Positions 5,861-9,067 of a stretch of 9,067 bases of DNA are shown here, in pieces. Position 1 is the stretch's first letter. Each line of letters starts with the position of its first letter. The translations under genes and the position numbers were made by a program. The DNA is from an uncultured Candidatus Altimarinota bacterium (lineage in GTDB: Bacteria > Patescibacteriota > Gracilibacteria > UBA4473): contig CALIGR010000182.1 in assembly GCA_938021445.1 (NCBI GenBank), positions 1 through 9,067 on the forward strand, given 5' to 3'. The notes beneath the pieces were generated by a model. It was not told the origin of the DNA and made no database searches. It saw only the letters and a list, made by a program, of their open reading frames with translations.

Positions 5861-6232
5861 TTACTGTTGAAGAAAGGCAAGCTCTGAACTTGGAATCTCT
5901 ACAAAAATCTTATTTTTTCGACTAATATTTGGCAGTGACTGAATGACCTCATTACTCTGCAACGCGTAGAGACTTGAAGGGATCGCTAGAGCAATATCAA
6001 TCGATTCCATCTCTTTTTGAAGGATTAGTTTTTCAGACTTAAAACCTTCTAGTCCAAAGGCCTGAGTTGAAAGACTGTTAAGCATAAGCAGATACGCACA
6101 GCCGAAGACGAGGTTTAGAATCATGACCATCCATATGACATTATTTCCTGTCAGATAGGCTTCCATTCCTACCGCGACTTCTTTTGGTTGAGCGGTCACG
6201 TGTTTTCGTCGATTGGCCGTAAAATTGATCAT
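5861..6232 (-). CDS. Small single-TM protein, FtsL/DivIC-like by position and topology
   Basis: 123 residues. A basic cytoplasmic N-terminus of about 30 residues precedes one TM segment (about 32-52, VIWMVMILNLVFGCAYLLML). NSLSTQAFGLEGFKSEKLILQKEMESI (52-78) then gives a short outward-facing, possibly coiled-coil stretch. The C-terminal part (80-123) has no recognised motif. It starts 15 bp after the rsmH stop on the same strand, which is where ftsL lies in the mra/dcw cluster. The size and N-in, single-TM, coiled-coil layout fit FtsL. The coiled coil is short and sequence identity to FtsL cannot be claimed, so the assignment rests on context. No ftsI follows; the next gene is convergent 19 bp away. 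No Shine-Dalgarno is present, so translation may be coupled to rsmH. Confidence 0.7.
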   Translation of the reverse strand: MINFTANRRKHVTAQPKEVAVGMEAYLTGNNVIWMVMILNLVFGCAYLLMLNSLSTQAFGLEGFKSEKLILQKEMESIDIALAIPSSLYALQSNEVIQSLPNISRKNKIFVEIPSSELAFLQQ

Positions 6233-6247
6233 ATTTTTAAAAAGAAT

Positions 6248-7186
6248 TTAGATTTTTTGAATAACTCGAAGCTTGGCTGAACGAGACCGAGGATTCCGTT
6301 CTATTTCTTCACCACTGGGTTCTATCGCTCTCCTGGTAACGAGTTTAAATTGAGCTGGTTCCACTTCGGTATGAAGTGAAAGGTCAGTAGCTTCTGTTTT
6401 AGGCTTACTTAGTCGCTTAAAGTGCTGCTTGACCATCCGGTCTTCCAGCGAGTGATAGCTAATAATACCAATTCGGTCTCCAGCCTCTAAAATTTCAGGC
6501 AGCGCTTTTAAAACGAGCTCTAGATGGTGCAGTTCTTGATTCACCTCCATCCGAAGTGCTTGAAAGACTCGAGTGAGTGTTTTCCTCTGCTGATGAATTG
6601 GAACCGCAGACTCTATGACATGCCGCAATTCCCAAGTCGTTTTTAAGGACTGATTAGGTCGTGCCTCAATAATTTTTTTTGCAATCTTCCGGTGCATAGG
6701 TTCTTCTCCATAATCGTTTAAAACTCGTGAGAGCTCTTCAGCCGAGTAATCATTAACGATTTCTTCTGCTGATAAATCAGAAGTCTCAGAGTAAGACATT
6801 TTAAGTGGGCCATCGACCGCAAAAGCAAACCCTTTATTCGCATCATCCAACTGATTTGAACAGAGTCCTAAATCAAGTAAGAAGGAAACGAGCCCTGATT
6901 GTCTCGATTTAGCTTTTGGGATTAGATCTACAAGCGCTGAAAAATTGGCCTCATGAAGTTCTAATTTTTCAGCCCACTCACTTAAGCGTTCTTTAGCCAG
7001 TGTCAGATGCTGAGCATCCAAATCCGTCGCCATATAGATTTTTAATGATGGGTGTTCGGCCAAATAGGCTTCCGCGTGTCCTCCCAATCCAAGCGTTCCA
7101 TCTACAAAAATAGTGACTTTTCCATCTAAAAGTACGTCTTTAATCTCTTTTTTAAGCACTGGATCGTGAAATGGCTTCTGTATCAT
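6248..7186 (-). CDS. rsmH: 16S rRNA (cytosine-1402-N4)-methyltransferase RsmH
   Basis: RsmH (MraW) uses S-adenosylmethionine to methylate N4 of C1402 in the 16S rRNA decoding centre. All hallmark motifs appear in order over 312 residues: HDPVLKKE (7-14), SAM-binding VDGTLGLGGHAE (28-39), LLDLGLCSNQLDD (103-115), GFAFAVDGPL (119-128), YGEE (159-162), RVFQALRMEVNQEL (206-219), SYHSLEDRMVK (243-253) and NPRSRSAKLRV (298-308). Length is usual for the family. The common DMRMD motif after DGPL is changed to KMSYS (129-133). The family usually heads the mra/dcw division cluster; here an FtsL-like gene follows, but no mraZ precedes it in the visible 313-bp gap. Confidence 0.96.
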   Translation of the reverse strand: MIQKPFHDPVLKKEIKDVLLDGKVTIFVDGTLGLGGHAEAYLAEHPSLKIYMATDLDAQHLTLAKERLSEWAEKLELHEANFSALVDLIPKAKSRQSGLVSFLLDLGLCSNQLDDANKGFAFAVDGPLKMSYSETSDLSAEEIVNDYSAEELSRVLNDYGEEPMHRKIAKKIIEARPNQSLKTTWELRHVIESAVPIHQQRKTLTRVFQALRMEVNQELHHLELVLKALPEILEAGDRIGIISYHSLEDRMVKQHFKRLSKPKTEATDLSLHTEVEPAQFKLVTRRAIEPSGEEIERNPRSRSAKLRVIQKI

Positions 7187-7296
7187 CAGTAACTGAACAA
7201 TTTTTTTTGTTTTGTATAAAAGTTATGAACAGCAATTTTTAGATAAAAAATGCGACCAAGCCTCTACACAAATGAATCAAATAACAATTCGAACAA

Positions 7297-7325
7297 AATA
7301 TAGAACACATTTTTTGTTACTACAA
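7297..7325 (-). promoter_or_regulatory. Candidate rsmH promoter
   Basis: Minus strand: TTGTAG (7325-7320), 17-nt spacer, TATATT (7302-7297). A start near 7290 would give rsmH a leader of about 100 nt, unlike most genes here. The AT-richness of the region makes chance matches likely. Confidence 0.35.
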
Positions 7326-7465
7326 ATACTTTCGACTGTTTATAATTGCCTTTTAAGAGATTATGTTTTCTTTTTTTGTTCAAGAATAAAAAAGTTGTGT
7401 TCAGCTAAATAAAACTCATTTTAATCAGGTATTTATATTTAGTTGTATTTTTTAACTTCACCGAT

Positions 7466-7495
7466 TTGAAAATTTTACTATAAACACTTTACGAT
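7466..7495 (+). promoter_or_regulatory. Candidate promoter of the COG2426-type gene
   Basis: TTGAAA (7466-7471), 18-nt spacer, TACGAT (7490-7495). The ATG at 7500 follows within 5 nt of the -10, so the transcript would be leaderless or nearly so. No Shine-Dalgarno is present. Confidence 0.4.
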
Positions 7496-7499
7496 ACTC

Positions 7500-7985
7500 A
7501 TGCTTAACGTTTTAATTGTCTTTGCTCTGAACTTCGTTCCTCTACTGGAGGCACGATTTGCGATTCCTTATGGAATTTTGGTTTTAGAAATGAGTTTTTT
7601 CAGCAGTGTGCTTATTTCTTGCATCGCCGGACTCACATTAAGTAGCTTCCTGCTCTGGTTTGTTCCGCAATTCATTTGGCTCGTAAAAACACATATCAAG
7701 TTTTTAGAACCACTGATTGATAAAGTTTTAGAAAGAGCGCGAACAAAAAACTCCGAGAAACTCGCTCTCGCTGGCAACCTAGCCCTTATAACGTTTGTGG
7801 CGATTCCTCTGCCTGGTAGTGGTATTTTTACCGGAAGCCTCATCGCCTATATTTTCAATATTCCCTACAAACGAGCCTGGATACTGATTAGCATCGGCGC
7901 GATTGTAAGTTGTGTCCTCATTGGAGTGCTTACGCTTTCGGGCAAAGGGCTCTGGGATATCATCGCAACTGTTTGGGCTGCTTAG
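7500..7985 (+). CDS. Small multidrug export-type membrane protein (COG2426-like)
   Basis: 161 residues with about four hydrophobic segments (roughly 1-12, 22-58, 90-118 and 124-146) separated by an amphipathic basic loop. Two motifs fit the COG2426 'small multi-drug export' family: PLLEARFAIPYG (14-25, corresponding to the P-x-x-E-x-R-x-x-IP element) and PLPGSGIFTGSLIA (103-116, the PLPG-x-G-x-x-TG element). The family name is historical and transport activity is not established for most members. Length is normal for the family. The last 26 bp overlap the 3' end of convergent tsaC. Confidence 0.82.
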   Translation: MLNVLIVFALNFVPLLEARFAIPYGILVLEMSFFSSVLISCIAGLTLSSFLLWFVPQFIWLVKTHIKFLEPLIDKVLERARTKNSEKLALAGNLALITFVAIPLPGSGIFTGSLIAYIFNIPYKRAWILISIGAIVSCVLIGVLTLSGKGLWDIIATVWAA

Positions 7986-8469
7986 GATTGGTCAGATCCC
8001 AGATCTCTGAAGGACTCGCTTTTGGCAAATCTTCTATAAACCGACAAATCTGAATTTGAGTGCCAAAGAGGGCCTCTAGTTTAAACGTACTAAATATAGG
8101 GTCTTTTCCTGAAATATTAGCTGAGGTAGCCGTAATAGGATAATCAATGTGCGGCCCGATTTCAGGCGTCGTACAGACCCGAAAAGCGACTTTATCTTTG
8201 GGCCAGAAAGAGCTTTTAGGGAGCTTTGATTTGGGCTTCAATATAAGCGTCTTTGGTGTTTGGTAGAAAACACTTTCAGCTAATTTAGGTGGCACTTCTG
8301 CAAACTCCCTGAGCATACTCAGGTCTCGAACCATAAGAGAGAAATACTTTTCACCCGAGCGTTGCTTCAGTTCCGCTAATTTTTTAAGCCCAGCTTCATC
8401 GTCTGCCCGGACGCCCAAACCAAAGCTAGTGTCGGTTGGATACGCCCATATTTCACCGTTTTTAAACAT
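7960..8469 (-). CDS. tsaC: L-threonylcarbamoyladenylate synthase (TsaC/Sua5/YwlC family)
   Basis: Makes threonylcarbamoyl-AMP from threonine, bicarbonate and ATP, the first step of t6A37 tRNA modification. Motifs in order over 169 residues: GEIWAYPTDTSFGLGV (5-20, the family's YPTDT-x-x-GL); LKQRSGEKYFSLMV (34-47, holding the K-x-R pair Lys35/Arg37); KTLILKPK (73-80); VAFRVCTTP (94-102); TATSANISG (113-121); SPSEIWDL (152-159). It is shorter than typical TsaC (about 190 residues). The N-terminus before PTDT is only 10 residues, and the PGP usually before T-x-I-L is reduced to a single Pro (TPKTLIL). The C-terminal Sua5 extension is absent. It ends in TGA, the only TGA stop in the window, within the last codons of the opposing gene. 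A promoter directly before the ATG suggests a leaderless message. Confidence 0.93.
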   Translation of the reverse strand: MFKNGEIWAYPTDTSFGLGVRADDEAGLKKLAELKQRSGEKYFSLMVRDLSMLREFAEVPPKLAESVFYQTPKTLILKPKSKLPKSSFWPKDKVAFRVCTTPEIGPHIDYPITATSANISGKDPIFSTFKLEALFGTQIQICRFIEDLPKASPSEIWDLTNPKQPKQLR

Positions 8470-8476
8470 CTCAATT

Positions 8477-8504
8477 AGTTTAAAACAAATTTCCTAACCT
8501 TCAA
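8477..8504 (-). promoter_or_regulatory. tsaC promoter, probably leaderless
   Basis: Minus strand: TTGAAG (8504-8499), 16-nt spacer, TAAACT (8482-8477), then 7 nt to the tsaC ATG at 8469. The -35 overlaps the last codons of the upstream repeat-protein gene. No Shine-Dalgarno is present. Confidence 0.55.
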
Positions 8505-9067
8505 CTGTGTACTTTGAATTACCATTTACCGATGACTTTGAGTCGAGCATCCAAGAGGTATTTGGGCTTTTCAAGTCTAATTTTTGGTAGCCTGGGTTTG
8601 TGTTTCCATTTATTGAGTTTTTCTGGTACTCATTACTCAACGGCTGGTGTGTGTACTCTCCCGTAAGTGGTTTGTACTCATAACCGCCTTCTAGGTGATT
8701 TCTTTGGTAGCTATTAGGCAAAGGGTTATATTCATAATTCCCTTCTAGGTGGTTTTTCTGGTAACTGTTTGGTAGTGGATTGTACTGGTAACTACCTTCT
8801 AGGCTATTTTTTTGATAACCGTTTGGCAATGGGTTATAGCTATAGCTCCCTTCTAAACTGTTCTTTTGGTAACCCGTTTCTAGTGGATTATAGGTGTAAC
8901 TTCCCTCTAGATTATTTTTTTGGTAGCCCGTTTCTAGTGGATTGTACGTGTAACTGCCTTCTAGATTATTTTTTTGGTAACCCGTCTCTAGTGGATTGTA
9001 CGTGTAACTGCCTTCTAGATTGTTTTTTTGGTAACCCGTTTCTAGTGGATTGTACGTGTAACTGCCT
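8494..9067 (-). CDS. Tandem-repeat protein of unknown family, 5' end outside window
   Basis: The frame is open from the window edge to a TAG at 8496-8494, giving at least 190 residues; the start and N-terminus are outside, and an in-frame TTG at 8829 should not be taken as the start. The protein is mostly tandem 18-residue units of the form YTYNPLETGYQKNNLEGS. Each unit is two related 9-residue halves that share Y at 1, N at 4 and L at 6. Seven full units and one degenerate unit are visible, followed by isolated half-units (YQKNSINGN, YQKLDLKSP) and a non-repeat tail ending in SKYTVEG. Tyr, Asn, Gly, Gln and Ser dominate, with no Cys, no membrane segment and no LPXTG-like signal in this part. 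Such composition suits an extended beta-rich surface or structural protein, but that is inference; I do not recognise the family. tsaC follows 24 bp downstream with its own promoter. Confidence 0.85.
   Translation of the reverse strand, partial: GSYTYNPLETGYQKNNLEGSYTYNPLETGYQKNNLEGSYTYNPLETGYQKNNLEGSYTYNPLETGYQKNSLEGSYSYNPLPNGYQKNSLEGSYQYNPLPNSYQKNHLEGNYEYNPLPNSYQRNHLEGGYEYKPLTGEYTHQPLSNEYQKNSINGNTNPGYQKLDLKSPNTSWMLDSKSSVNGNSKYTVEG
8635..9067 (-). repeat. 54-bp tandem repeat array (eight visible units)
   Basis: In-frame 54-bp units start at 9013, 8959, 8905, 8851, 8797, 8743, 8689 and 8635 (last one degenerate), and the array continues past base 9067. Units 9013 and 8959 differ at 2 of 54 bases, and unit 8905 differs from each at 3. 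Divergence rises steadily toward 8635. The array is coding on the minus strand; the other strand has frequent in-frame stops. Confidence 0.93.

Larger units (their letters stand above)
7187..7499. other. 313-bp AT-rich divergent intergenic region
   Basis: The region lies between divergent rsmH and the COG2426-type gene and is very AT-rich, with many T- and A-tracts and repeated GTTC/GAAC words. No convincing gene, tRNA, strong hairpin or MraZ-type TGGG-repeat box is visible. It contains the candidate promoters listed separately. Confidence 0.6.

Noticed and set aside
7212..7412. 66-codon open frame on the plus strand in the rsmH upstream gap
   Set aside because: It begins with TTG, has no promoter or SD, and its composition reflects AT-rich noncoding DNA; no recognisable protein features.
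7568..7843. 91-codon minus-strand frame opposite the COG2426-type gene
   Set aside because: Antisense shadow of a gene with two family motifs.
7994..8006. Palindrome AGATC-CCA-GATCT as a terminator for the COG2426-type gene or tsaC
   Set aside because: The stem is short, no T-tract follows on either strand, and it lies within tsaC coding sequence.
8494..8829. Treating the TTG at 8829 as the start of a complete 111-aa protein
   Set aside because: The same frame stays open with perfect in-phase repeats to the window edge, so the true start is upstream of the window.
8635..9067. CRISPR array
   Set aside because: The regular 54-bp period has no unique spacers; the whole unit is repeated and is coding on the minus strand.

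Overview
The window reads as a compact, moderately AT-rich bacterial chromosome segment. Thirteen genes are packed on both strands with very short gaps, and three convergent pairs overlap at their 3' ends. Core bacterial genes are clear: rpsB, tsf, rsmH and tsaC/sua5. Several traits suggest a streamlined lineage: short core proteins, almost no Shine-Dalgarno motifs, several -10 boxes lying directly before the start codon, a bPH-type membrane protein, and an rsmH followed by a small one-TM FtsL-like protein. I would guess Candidate Phyla Radiation (Patescibacteria), but this is inference and not proven by any single marker here. All genes read through in the standard code.

Layout, left to right. 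Bases 1-624 (+) hold the C-terminal part of an aldehyde dehydrogenase whose start lies outside the window. It is followed by a small membrane protein with a bPH-type domain (636-1136, +). This meets tsf head-on (1894-1133, -), and the tsf intrinsic terminator is embedded in the last codons of the membrane protein gene. A 363-residue protein of unknown function (2021-3112, +) starts from a strong, apparently leaderless promoter and overlaps a DUF4870-like membrane protein gene (3557-3093, -). rpsB (4377-3712, -) has its own terminator. The usual rpsB-tsf pair is therefore split by about 1.8 kb containing two other genes.

An iron module follows. An FTR1/EfeU-type iron permease (5275-4484, -) is divergent from a short DtxR-type metalloregulator (5374-5841, +), and a near-consensus DtxR/IdeR palindrome lies between them at 5314-5327. 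Next comes a division-like pair on the minus strand: rsmH (7186-6248), then a 123-residue one-TM protein (6232-5861) in the position of ftsL. A 313-bp AT-rich gap upstream holds a plausible rsmH promoter. A COG2426-type membrane protein (7500-7985, +) overlaps tsaC (8469-7960, -) by 26 bp.

The right edge is the most unusual part. It is an open minus-strand reading frame (9067-8494, 5' end outside the window) built from tandem 54-bp units. Each unit encodes 18 residues that divide into two related 9-residue half-repeats. Three units are identical as protein and differ in DNA only at synonymous sites, while units nearer the C-terminus are progressively degenerate. I do not recognise this repeat family.
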